Below are positions 55,213 through 64,000 of a stretch of DNA of 64,000 bases, piece after piece. The stretch comes from Anaeramoeba flamelloides. Its lineage: Eukaryota; Metamonada; Anaeramoebidae. Made by a program: the position numbers and the translations under genes. The first letter of the stretch is position 1; each line of letters opens with the position of its first letter. The notes beneath the pieces were generated by a model. That model searched no databases, was not told the DNA's origin, and worked only from the letters and a program-made list of their open reading frames with translations. The DNA is taken from contig JANTQA010000060.1 of assembly GCA_027625915.1 (NCBI GenBank), forward strand, positions 2,914,001 to 2,978,000, given 5' to 3'.

Positions 55213-56587
55213 TTTCGATATTTGTTTTAGTAAACATATCAAAGGATTAATACGATGAATAAACAGACTTAGTTTAAAATAAAAAGCACCAATTTCTATT
55301 ACTGAAACTTTTGAGATGAAAATAACTTTATAAGCCTTTAAAACTTTTTCAAATTGGATAATTCAATTAGAAAAGCTCTTTTCAGAAACAAATGGTTTAA
55401 GACACTGTGTCAACAAAGGAGAAACCTAAGATTAAAATGTCTTGTTATTGGATTTAAACAAAATTAGTGCATCATTGTTCAAATGTCTCCCAAAAAAAAA
55501 GATTATTAAAGTAGTAATAATTATTGATCTTATCAATTAAAAATGATCTTTGTATTTGTAAAAAAAAACAAGAATTTCAGAAAAAAATCTGCATTTATCC
55601 ATAAATTTAAAATTTAAATTATCAAAATTCAGACTACAAAGTTTCAAAATATCTTTCTTAAAAATGTTACGAAAGGTAGTTTAGTTGCTAAAAAATTCAT
55701 TTATTTTATAAAATTAAATAATTAAAAAATATAAGATTTTGAAAAATTATTTACTAAATATTGGAAAAAAATTGTTACAAATCTAGGTTTTCTTTAAGAA
55801 GGGAAAATTAAACTAATAGTCTTTGGGAATTTATATTGATTACTATTGAATTAATCTTTGCAATTAAAAAATTGTAAAACATAAATAATTTTGAAAGTTC
55901 TAAATATGAACTATTAAATAATCAGATACACTTATTTGAGGTTTCAATTTTTCGATTTAGAAAAGTAATTAAAAAAAACAATTTTTCCAAAATGTAAAAT
56001 TTTTTATTGTGATCATTAATAAAAAACGAAGAATTTATTTTTCAATAATATTTCTAAAAGATTTTTTGGGGTCATTTGGACAATGTAAAACATATCTCAC
56101 TAATATTACTTACACTCAATTACAACAGACTTTAATTATAGAGAAATCTGTAGTGAGGTTAATCCCTTAACAGAAGAATAAATGCGAAAATTTTTTCTGC
56201 ATTTTTCTTTTACAAATCTAATTTGAAAAGAAGCTGTCTGTAAATTGTGACTCTCTTTGAAAAGTGCTCGAATAACACTCATGTAAAAAAATACATTTGA
56301 AAAGCGTTACTCAAACTTGTTTTCCTTCGAACAACTCCATTTTTGAACAATTTAAAATAAGGGTTTGAAATTGAAATAAAAAAATCGAAAAAATTGAAGA
56401 CAAAAAATAACTTTCTATTTAAGAAAAATCATCAAAAAATATTTATCAAAGGGTTTGGTTCACTCTTTATAGTTATTATACAAACATTTTAAGCATGTTT
56501 TTCCTTGGTTTTTCTCAAGGATTTTAAATATTTTGTTATCATTTTTTTCCTTTTATTTTCTACAAATTTTTTTGTTCGAAAACACAA

Positions 56588-58279
56588 ATGGGGATGCAAA
56601 TCAACAAACTTTTTTTCATTGGGGCAATTCTCTTTCTGATCTTATTTGGAACAATTAACGGAAAGACGACGATTGCAAACACGGATTGTGGAAAAGTCAG
56701 CGGACTTGTTGAAGGGGATGGGTTGAGTGTCTTTCGGGGAATTAAATATGGTGTTGGCGAACGATGGAAGTTCTCCAAAACTTTAAAGGAAAGTGGAAAA
56801 TGTTGGGAAGGCATTTCTGACTGCACGAAATTCCGTCCTGTCTGTCCTGTCAAGGGCAACCCCACCGATGAGGATTGCTTGTATTTGAACATCTGGACAC
56901 GCAATATGCCTGTGACAAACAAAACGAAGCTTTTACCTGTTGCGTTTTATATACATGGCGGAAGCTCTGTTTTTGGGGACGGCAACGGCGAATGGGGCGT
57001 TCCCACAAGCGAATTCGTGGAGGGCTTGGTTGTTGTCACAATAAACTTTCGGCTAGGCGCCTTTGGCTTTTTGGGACTCAAAGAGCTTGATTCCTATAGC
57101 GGCACACAATCGTCTGGCAATTACGCTGTCAGCGATTGGCTCTCGTCTCTTCAATGGGTCCAGAACAACATCCATAACTTTGGTGGCGATAAGGGTCGAG
57201 TTACAATATATGGCCAAAGCTCTGGTGGCACTTCTGTGTTGGAATTGCTTGGTATTAAGCAGAGCCAGGGGCTCTTCCATTCTGCATGGTTGATGAGCAG
57301 CTCAGTGATCGTTGACGACAGCGCAGAAATGGTTCAGAAGATCAACCAACAGTACCTAACCAAGAGCGGCTGCCTCAAGAACCAAAATAATCAAATGGGC
57401 CAAAAAGAGAGCGAACGAGGAAGCAACAATGCCAACACGGAAACCAGTGTCTTGGATTGCCTATTGAATTTGAGCACTTCGCAAGTTTTGGACGCAAGCA
57501 TCAGTTCTTGGTTTAGCAATCTCCTGTTTGATTGGCCTCTTAAAAATGAGTTTGTCGATCCTTTAATGTATGTTGATGGCTACTATTTAAAAGAGAAGAT
57601 CGCGACAGCATTGCAAAATAAAGTCATCGACGTGCCCGTAGTAATCGGGTATATGGCCCAGGAATCAGAACTTGGCCCAGCCCATAACATTTCCGGATAC
57701 ACCGAGTCACAATACCAGCAATATGTGCACAAAGTCTTTGATACCTTTGGCGTCCAAATCAGTGACAGAGTCTTACAATTATATCCCTACTCGAACTATT
57801 CTGACATCCAAAAGGCCTGGGAAGAAATCGCCACAGACTCACGAGCCATTTGTGGCTCTTACCAAACTTACCAATCGGCGATGTCAACTAATTTTAATTC
57901 GCCAGTGTATTCCTATGTTTGCGATTTTAAGCCTAACCCCCCCTTATATTTCGGAAAGAAATATCTCAAATATTCCTTCCATGGCTTAGATCTATTAACA
58001 ATGCTTGGACACTACGACAGATATGGGAGCCATTATGCCAATTTCGGTAAAGTAATCAGGAAATTGTTTCTAGATTTTGCCACCAATCAAAAAATTACTC
58101 AAATGGATTGGCCAACATTTACAGCAAAAAATAATAACCAGAATGATGATGTTTCAATACCCTCCGTGTATTATGGGATAAAATTAAACGAAAACCCAAC
58201 AATAACAAAGAATCTCAAGTCAGAAAAATGCAAGTTTTGGATGGAAAACGGGTTTTATGAATATTCATGGGTTAATTAA
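56588..58279 (+). CDS. Secreted type-B carboxylesterase/cholinesterase-like
   Basis: Single exon, 563 residues, alpha/beta hydrolase that would cleave carboxylic esters. A signal peptide is clear (residues 1-25, FFIGAILFLILFGTING). Family landmarks: FRGIKYG (49-55), EDCLYLNIWT (95-104), the oxyanion loop YIHGGSS (121-127), and the nucleophile elbow GQSSGG with Ser211 (type B consensus GESAGG, here Q for E). Glu359 in GYMAQES and His465 in YSFHGLDL fit the other triad members. Cysteines at 34, 79, 86 and 97 could form the usual disulfides. N-glycosylation sites (NKT, NLS, NIS, NYS) agree with secretion or a lysosomal role. The first two-thirds of the gene is clearly richer in G+C than any other gene here, while the last 300 bases are AT-rich. 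Dictyostelium crystal protein/D2 esterases are the nearest family style. Confidence 0.92.
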   Translation: MGMQINKLFFIGAILFLILFGTINGKTTIANTDCGKVSGLVEGDGLSVFRGIKYGVGERWKFSKTLKESGKCWEGISDCTKFRPVCPVKGNPTDEDCLYLNIWTRNMPVTNKTKLLPVAFYIHGGSSVFGDGNGEWGVPTSEFVEGLVVVTINFRLGAFGFLGLKELDSYSGTQSSGNYAVSDWLSSLQWVQNNIHNFGGDKGRVTIYGQSSGGTSVLELLGIKQSQGLFHSAWLMSSSVIVDDSAEMVQKINQQYLTKSGCLKNQNNQMGQKESERGSNNANTETSVLDCLLNLSTSQVLDASISSWFSNLLFDWPLKNEFVDPLMYVDGYYLKEKIATALQNKVIDVPVVIGYMAQESELGPAHNISGYTESQYQQYVHKVFDTFGVQISDRVLQLYPYSNYSDIQKAWEEIATDSRAICGSYQTYQSAMSTNFNSPVYSYVCDFKPNPPLYFGKKYLKYSFHGLDLLTMLGHYDRYGSHYANFGKVIRKLFLDFATNQKITQMDWPTFTAKNNNQNDDVSIPSVYYGIKLNENPTITKNLKSEKCKFWMENGFYEYSWVN

Positions 58280-58649
58280 TAATAATTGTTTAATGTATTT
58301 TAACTTGCAAAATTTCTTTCCATCTTGGTAAAAAAAAAAAAAAAAAAAAATTAATCAAAATAAACCTATTTCAATTCTTTGATATCAATTTATTTTAATT
58401 CTTTTCTTTTTATTTCTTCTGGAATTCACATTTCAAAAAACTATAAATATTTTTAATTCTAAAAAGTTTTTCCTCTTTTTTTTTTTTTAATTGTTTTTGT
58501 GAAATTTGTTAATTTTGATAAACTGAGAACTACAATTACAGGTAGAGTTGTTAAGGTTGTAAAAACATTGTTTGAAATTGAAAAAAAAAAAAATTATGCA
58601 ATTTTTTACAAGAGTATCTAATTTCAATTAAAGATAAATTAAGTTCTGG

Positions 58650-59180
58650 GTTACGATAGACTGGTTCAAAGATAAAAAATCAACGATGTAAAAAGGAAGT
58701 AGATTTTTAGAAAAAAGTCCCAAAGAGGGAAACTCAATTTCCAATTTGAATAGATCTTATATAGAATTTTGAAAACAACTATTTTTGTTTTCAAGTGTTA
58801 ATCTTTGGCAATTTTTGTGAGATCAAAATTTTTTTTTTTCTTTTTTTTTATTTCTTTTTTCAGAATGAGTTATACTCATCTAAAGAATATTTCCAAATCC
58901 TTATCTGTAAAATTTTGAGGATTTTAAAATAACAACCTATTCATTTAAAATGAATTAAAATATTTTAGCACTAAAATAGTACTTTGTTTTAAATTGAAGA
59001 AGTTTAGCCATTTGTAAATGTAAAATAGGAAAAGATTGTATTTATTTATGTTTTTGTTATTTTTTTATATTGAGAGAAACAATGAAACTTATTATTTTTA
59101 ATTGGATTTTTTTAATAGTGTGATCCTGTTTTTTTTTTTTTTTTTTGATATTTTACTTTTGTTATTGTTGGTATTGTTGC
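58650..59180 (+). repeat. Dispersed repeat, copy 2
   Basis: Direct, diverged copy of 1975-2530, sharing TTTTTAGAAAAAAGTCCCAAAGA and TTTTGAAAACAACT in the same order. Confidence 0.45.
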
Positions 59181-59389
59181 TTTTTTCTGTGAATGTGATC
59201 TGTGAATTCTTTTTTATGTTATTTAGATTTTTTGTTTTGAGATCCTGTTTAATATTTTTTTAAAATTATTTAGATACTTTTTTTGTTAATTATATTTTTT
59301 TTTCAAATGATTCCCTCTAATTTTTTCAACCAAAAGAAGTGAATTGTCATAATTGAGAATTCCATTGATACCCCCTCTTTTTTTTTTTT

Positions 59390-59860
59390 TTTTTGAAATA
59401 TTTTTGTATTTCGTTTCCTTTTTCTTTTTTTGTTTTTCTTTTTCTTTTTGTTTTTTTGATACTTTTGTTTTTGGAAAAGATAATGTGAAAAAAAAAGTCT
59501 TTTAAAAAACAAAAAATCACTTAGAAAATAAAGAAGATATAATATCATTTAAAATGAATTTAATTATTAGCAAAAAATCTTCATTGTAAAATTATTTTGA
59601 GTAAAAATCAAGTAATAAAAAAATCAGTAGTGTTCATTTCACAAATTGTTACTCTCTTTTTTACCTTTTTTGGTTTTATTTTTTTAATTTTTAAAATCTA
59701 GGGTTTTTATATAGTTAGAAGAATTTAAAAATGAATTTTAAATCAAATTTAATTTTTGTTGTTCTTGTATACTAAAGAATATATATATATATTCAATTTA
59801 TTATTTTATATGAGTCACAATTATTGAAATGGTGTTTGCTTTATAACTGTTAACAGAAAT
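59390..59860 (+). repeat. Dispersed repeat, right-half copy
   Basis: Matches the right half of 41915-43085 (TTTTTCTTTTTC tract, GATACTTTT, AATTTAATTATT, GTTACTCTCTTTTTT/ TTTTGGTTTTATTTTTTT, and ATGAGTCACAATTATTGAAATGG against the ATGAGAGTAGCC...GAAATGG of the longer copy). Confidence 0.5.
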
Positions 59861-60046
59861 ATTTATAACTACCCTTAAGAATTTAAATAAATTAAAAGTC
59901 AACAGTTGAATACATTAAAAAAACAAGAAAGATTTAATCATAAAATTATGAAGGTGAAAATTTTTGATATTTATTTTTCTTTTCTCTAATCGAATCTAAA
60001 TAATGTTTTTTTTTTTTTTGATAATTTAAAAACTGGTAAAAGATTA

Positions 60047-60243
60047 CAGTCAGTTTCACTTTTAAGGCAAAAAATTTCAACCAAATTTAATGCAAAAAAA
60101 AAATCTCAAATTAAAGCACAAAATTCAAATTCTAGTAAAAATAAATTGTAAAAAAAAAAATTCCAAATTTTGTGCCTTAATTTGAGATTTTTTTGTGCCT
60201 TAAATTTCGTTGAAAGTTTGTGTCTTAAAAGTGAAACTGACTG
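60047..60243 (+). mobile_element. Tc1/mariner-like MITE, 197 bp
   Basis: The ends CAGTCAGTTTCACTTTTAAG and CTTAAAAGTGAAACTGACTG flank the element, with TA outside both. It differs from the 53826 copy at few positions, so both insertions look recent. Confidence 0.9.
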
Positions 60244-60902
60244 TATTAATTTAAATTTAGATGGTATTTTTTTTCGAAAATAATTTATTAAATAATCTAA
60301 TAGAGTAAATTATCTAATTTTAAAAAAAAAATGAATTTTTTAGCAACTAATCTAAATTTCAAGATAAATTTTGGAAAGACATTTCCCAACTTTGAAGTTT
60401 TAGTATTGATGATTCAACTGTTAAATTTTTCAGAAAATAAATATTTTTTCTGATATTCTTGTGACTTTTTTTAAATACAAAGATAATAATTATGTTTAAT
60501 TGAATGATAACTTTTATGTTCTATTTTATTTAGTGATTTTTTAGAGTTACCTTTAAACTTAGGATCAATAATATGGTATATGACTAATAACAACAGAAAA
60601 ATACTTAATTTTAAATATCCTACTATTCTACTAAAACCTTTTTAGAATGATAAATTCCTTTATATTTTATAAAAATTTTTTTTATGATTTGAATCCAGAA
60701 GTGTACTCAAGAACAAGAAAATTTTATATATCTAATTAAAGTTCATCAACTTAATTCCCAATCTTTCTCTGTTTTATTTCGAGACAATTATTTTAGGTTC
60801 ACCGAGAAACAAAAATTAAGAAAAAAAGAAAAAAACTAGATATCACTTATTTTTATTGTTTTCAAAAAAAAAAATAATAATTCTGGGTTCAAAACTCCTT
60901 AA

Positions 60903-61466
60903 GGTTTACAATACCTGAAATCTGAAAAAAAATATATCTTGCTGTAGGGGTGTAGTAACTTGCTGAATTGATACTTAGCTGATGGATCTTGTGCTTGGTA
61001 TGGGTTTTAATAGTGATTCAAAATGACAATTTTTGATAGTTTTATTTTTTTTTCCGTAATCCTAATTGAAGAATGTAAGACTAATTTGCTGGTAGGTATG
61101 GAAGATTAAATTTTGATTTTTGGGTTGTTGATAGAAATTTTGATTTACTTTTTTGTCAATTAACTAAATGCTTTTAAAAAAACAACTTTTTAAATCTCCA
61201 AACTAAACCAAATATAATTAAAAATTTCAATCAAGAACCCACTAACCACATTTTTGTTCAACTTAAATTCTAATCTATTAATCTTACATTCTTCAAATCG
61301 ACTTTTGGAAAAAAAAAAAATAAATTGTCAACAATTGCCATTTTGAACCACTATTAAAACCCATACAAAGTACAAGATCTATCAGCTAGGAACCAAATCA
61401 ACAAGTCACTACACCCCTACAGCAAGAGATAATCTTTTTTCAGATAGCAGGGATATAAACCTTAAA
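60903..61466. mobile_element. Palindromic element with long terminal inverted repeats, copy 2
   Basis: Diverged copy of 44173-44724: left arm CCTGAAATCTGAAAAAA, GGGGTGTAGTAACTTGCTGAA, CAAAATGACAATTTTTGATA; right arm TTGCCATTTTGAACCACTATT, ACTACACCCCTACAGCAAGA, TTTTTTCAGATAGCAGGG. It ends about 170 bp before the alpha-kinase-like gene and probably overlaps its promoter region. Confidence 0.75.
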
Positions 61467-61638
61467 CAAAAAAAGAGAAAAATTTTCTAAAAAATAAGCT
61501 ACGAAAAAAAATAAATCTAATTTTAAAACTTTCTCTAAATTTGACAAAAACTTGACGTTTTCTTCAAATCTTTAACTTTTGAAATCATTTTTTTCTGTAA
61601 TTTCAAATAACAGTTAATTATTGTTTTTCAAAATTGAA

Positions 61639-63609
61639 ATGAATGAATGTGATCTAACTAAACCAACAGATGAAGTACAGGAAAAATTAGAAGGCAAAAA
61701 TGAAGAATTTGTTAAATTGTTGTTGATCCATCAAGAGTTGTTCAAACAATATGAATTTTTGTTTGAAAATTATAACGATACCATTAGAGGCAACAAGAAA
61801 CGCGAAAAAAAAGAAAAACTAAAACAAAAGCGCCAAGTCTTGAATGAATTTCTTGTTAGAAATGACAAGATAACAAAGGAAATCAATCTTTTTCTGAGAA
61901 CTCTCAAAAGCAAACATGAAATGTCTATAATTAACCTTCGATCAAAGCAAATAAACGAAAGTCTAGAAAATGCAAGGGCAAGCATCACAAAATTAAAACA
62001 TTATTTTGACTCAAAGCGTTTTGCCACAACGATACAATGCTCTCTACCTTCTCTACAACAAATCGAAAATAAGGAACCTCAACAAGAGTATGGCAATGAA
62101 TACCCGATCTTAAAGAACCATAATACACACAAAATCGATATATGTTTGGTTTTTGATTTAAATTACAAAAAGAAAGAGCAAATTCATAGATCTTTTTATC
62201 AACATTTTAAGGAATGCCTTGATGAAATTAACAAAGTTCCAAACTTGATCAAATATAGACTCGGGTTTATTTCTTTAGATCTTGTGAAGAAGAAAAGTTA
62301 TGTTTACCAATTCAAAAAAAATTTTCAAAGGGATCCTTTTTATCGAAATCAGTCGATCTATTTTTTTTGGAAAAAAGTTCAAGATACAAAATATAATTGG
62401 AAGTACCCCAATAGAATTTTGTTGTTTAACACCTTTCAAGATTATGACAGCATGTATTCCATTATTAATTTTCTATTTTCTCAAAGGAAAACCAGATTTT
62501 TTCAAAAAGCTTTTCAGATCGGAGTAAACTTTTTAGAGAAATACAATTCCCAATCCTTCCAAAAAAATGTGAAAAAAAAAAAGAAAAAAAAAGAATTATT
62601 CACAAGCCTTTATTTTCAAAATAATACTAGATCATTTATTCCAAATCTTTTCAATTATATTGTTAATTGTGGAAATGATCAAAACCAATTTCAGAAATTT
62701 CAACAGTTTCCTCCGCCTCAACAGATTCTTTCCACTCTAAATAAGGAGCTTAACATTGCAGATAATAATGACAACAAAAATATCAACAACAATAACAACA
62801 ACAACAACAACGACAACAACCTCAGTATAACTGATCATGTTAACTGGTCAAAAAACATAAAAGTTAATATAATTATTCATAAAGAATTTGAGATTAAAGA
62901 ACTCCAAAACAAACCCACAGTCCCAGAAAATTTTATTTTTCAAAAATCAATTATAAAAAAAATGCCCTTCGTTGTAAAGGATAACATGGAAAAAGAATAT
63001 TTCTATATTATTGACAAAATTTACAACTCCCCATTTATTGGTAAAAAATTAAGTGATTTGCAAATAAATAAAAGGCAATACTATTTCAAACGGGGTTTGT
63101 TAAATTCATTGTTAAGATCATTTGTAAATGAATTTAATTTAACAACAAAAAACATGTTTGAGAAAGAAAAAAAGAATTTCAAATTAAACAATATAAATGA
63201 GAACATTAATAAGAAATATTTACTCACAAAAAAGAATTTTAATACTGCCAAACCTTTAATTATCCAATGTAATATCGAAATGGTATTTGATCTTGGGGAT
63301 GAGAATTATTTATTAGTTGAGAAATTTTATGAAAATTATAATGGATTGAAAAAAAAAAATATTTCTCAAGTTTCTCCCATTTGGTCGGCCTTCATTTTGT
63401 TCACTTATAAAATAACGAAAGGTGCCATGATTATTGTTATTAAAAAAATTATACAGCAAACAATTTATAAATTCCAAGTTCATTCGCTTGAACAACAGTT
63501 TGAAGATGATCTCGGGGAATTTGGTATTCAACAAACCTATAAGAGACATCAAGAATTTTTAAGTAATACAGATTATGGTAGATATTTAAAATCAATTTAT
63601 AAATTATAA
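61639..63609 (+). CDS. vWA and alpha-kinase-like protein, predicted pseudokinase
   Basis: Single exon, 656 residues from the first in-frame ATG at 61639. Residues about 1-125 are charged and coiled-coil-like. Residues about 165-300 resemble a von Willebrand A domain (KIDICLVFDL first strand), but the DxSxS metal site is replaced by DLNYK. A poly-Asn tract lies near 375-395. Residues about 425-656 align with the alpha-kinase fold: ENYLLVEKFYE, SAFILFTYKITKGAMIIV (family QAFSHFTYE..G.LLVVDLQG), KFQVHS (DPQIHS) and DDLGEFGIQQ (GDLGEKGI). The catalytic and metal-binding Asp of VVDLQG and of DPQIHS and the zinc-site cysteines after the GI helix are absent. Dictyostelium VwkA has this architecture with an active kinase. 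The protein is therefore likely a non-catalytic paralogue, a scaffold or decoy. The gene is flanked by a palindromic element and a dispersed repeat. Confidence 0.75.
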   Translation: MNECDLTKPTDEVQEKLEGKNEEFVKLLLIHQELFKQYEFLFENYNDTIRGNKKREKKEKLKQKRQVLNEFLVRNDKITKEINLFLRTLKSKHEMSIINLRSKQINESLENARASITKLKHYFDSKRFATTIQCSLPSLQQIENKEPQQEYGNEYPILKNHNTHKIDICLVFDLNYKKKEQIHRSFYQHFKECLDEINKVPNLIKYRLGFISLDLVKKKSYVYQFKKNFQRDPFYRNQSIYFFWKKVQDTKYNWKYPNRILLFNTFQDYDSMYSIINFLFSQRKTRFFQKAFQIGVNFLEKYNSQSFQKNVKKKKKKKELFTSLYFQNNTRSFIPNLFNYIVNCGNDQNQFQKFQQFPPPQQILSTLNKELNIADNNDNKNINNNNNNNNNDNNLSITDHVNWSKNIKVNIIIHKEFEIKELQNKPTVPENFIFQKSIIKKMPFVVKDNMEKEYFYIIDKIYNSPFIGKKLSDLQINKRQYYFKRGLLNSLLRSFVNEFNLTTKNMFEKEKKNFKLNNINENINKKYLLTKKNFNTAKPLIIQCNIEMVFDLGDENYLLVEKFYENYNGLKKKNISQVSPIWSAFILFTYKITKGAMIIVIKKIIQQTIYKFQVHSLEQQFEDDLGEFGIQQTYKRHQEFLSNTDYGRYLKSIYKL

Positions 63610-63612
63610 ACC

Positions 63613-64000
63613 AAAATTCAAAAATTTTCACACAACTAAAACCTTCAAACAATCTCAATAATACACTTTCATTCAAATTGGAAATAATTTTCATTTTATA
63701 AATATGAAAATAAATTTTTCATCTAATAGTTTTTTTGTTTTCCTTTCATTTTTTTTTTTGAATTACCTAGTTTGTTTCTTTCGATCAATAGATTTTTTTC
63801 AATGATTGAGATTACAAGTTAAAGTTGTGTTGTCCAAAATAGAAGAATTCTAAATAAAATTAGTTGATTGTCACTAACTATTTGATCATTCAATAATTGT
63901 TAATAGAATTTTTAAACAAATTTACTCAAGAATTTTTTGGTTTTGCCCCTAACAAAATTTTTAACACAACGATAATTTATTAGTAGTTATAATTATTTAT
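63613..64000 (+). repeat. Dispersed repeat, left-half copy, starting at the gene's stop codon
   Basis: It begins ACCAAAATTCAAAAATTTTC three bases after the TAA of the alpha-kinase-like gene and follows 41915-42480 and 44745-45290 (TTCGATCAATAG, AAATAGAAGAA, AAAATTAGTTG) to the window end. The 3' UTR of the gene therefore lies in repeat sequence. Confidence 0.65.

Larger units (their letters stand above)
51332..56587. other. Intergenic region, 5.3 kb
   Basis: No recognised gene. It holds one intact MITE (53826-54020) and a small foldback (55073-55212). Short frames at 53295-53489 and 54579-54764 lack any support. Otherwise A/T-rich. Confidence 0.6.
58280..60902. other. Intergenic repeat-rich region
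   Basis: It contains copies of two dispersed repeats (58650-59180, related to 1975-2530; 59390-59860, related to 42590-43080) and an intact MITE (60047-60243). No gene was recognised; a Lys-rich minus-strand frame at 59303-59548 is the shadow of poly-T/TTTTTC tracts. Confidence 0.6.

Noticed and set aside
59303-59548. Lys-rich minus-strand frame
   Set aside because: Produced by poly-T and TTTTTC tracts inside a dispersed repeat.

Overview
The window looks like nuclear DNA of an AT-rich, amoeba-like protist. The genes are eukaryotic (Rab GTPase, BRCA1-like RING/BRCT protein, F-BAR/SH3 protein, BRSK-type kinase, alpha-kinase). The introns are spliceosomal (GT...AG), non-coding DNA is mostly A/T with long homopolymers, and several proteins carry Lys/Glu or Asn runs. 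A vWA plus alpha-kinase-like protein and KEKE-rich proteins would suit Anaeramoeba or an amoebozoan. That is inference from style; no marker here fixes the species.

Layout. 1-6157: no gene recognised, several dispersed repeats. 6158-6581 (+): last exon of a Rab11-type GTPase. 9330-10122 (+): adenylate kinase, one intron. 13539-16028 (+): Lys/Glu-rich protein with a HIRIP3-like C-terminus. 18072-18500 (+): unassigned short frame. 18547-20585 (+): BRCA1-like RING/tandem-BRCT protein. 22460-27115 (-): F-BAR protein with two SH3 domains, five exons. 27116-33641: gene desert. 33642-41586 (+): BRSK/SAD-type kinase in three exons with two large introns. 43844-43914 (-): tRNA-Gly(GCC). 47100-48350 (+): decayed LINE. 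50945-51331 (-): ribosomal protein eL36. 56588-58279 (+): secreted carboxylesterase. 61639-63609 (+): vWA/alpha-kinase-like protein that appears catalytically dead.

Between the genes, and inside the three longest introns, lies a dense population of small repeats: a Tc1/mariner-like MITE with TA flanks (four copies), a second TA-flanked MITE, a family with CAGTCAAAGGG ends (three copies with different internal inserts), and at least five large foldback palindromes of 140 to 690 bp. Short introns here are 110-200 bp; the three long ones (1.97, 2.76 and 3.70 kb) each carry one of these elements, so repeat insertion is the likely cause of their size. The genes are mostly unrelated housekeeping or signalling genes and form no operon or shared pathway. 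The most unusual arrangement is at the right end: the alpha-kinase-like gene lies between a palindromic element and a dispersed repeat that occur side by side, without the gene, at 44.2-45.3 kb. No bacterial-type system, CRISPR array or retrovirus-like element was seen.
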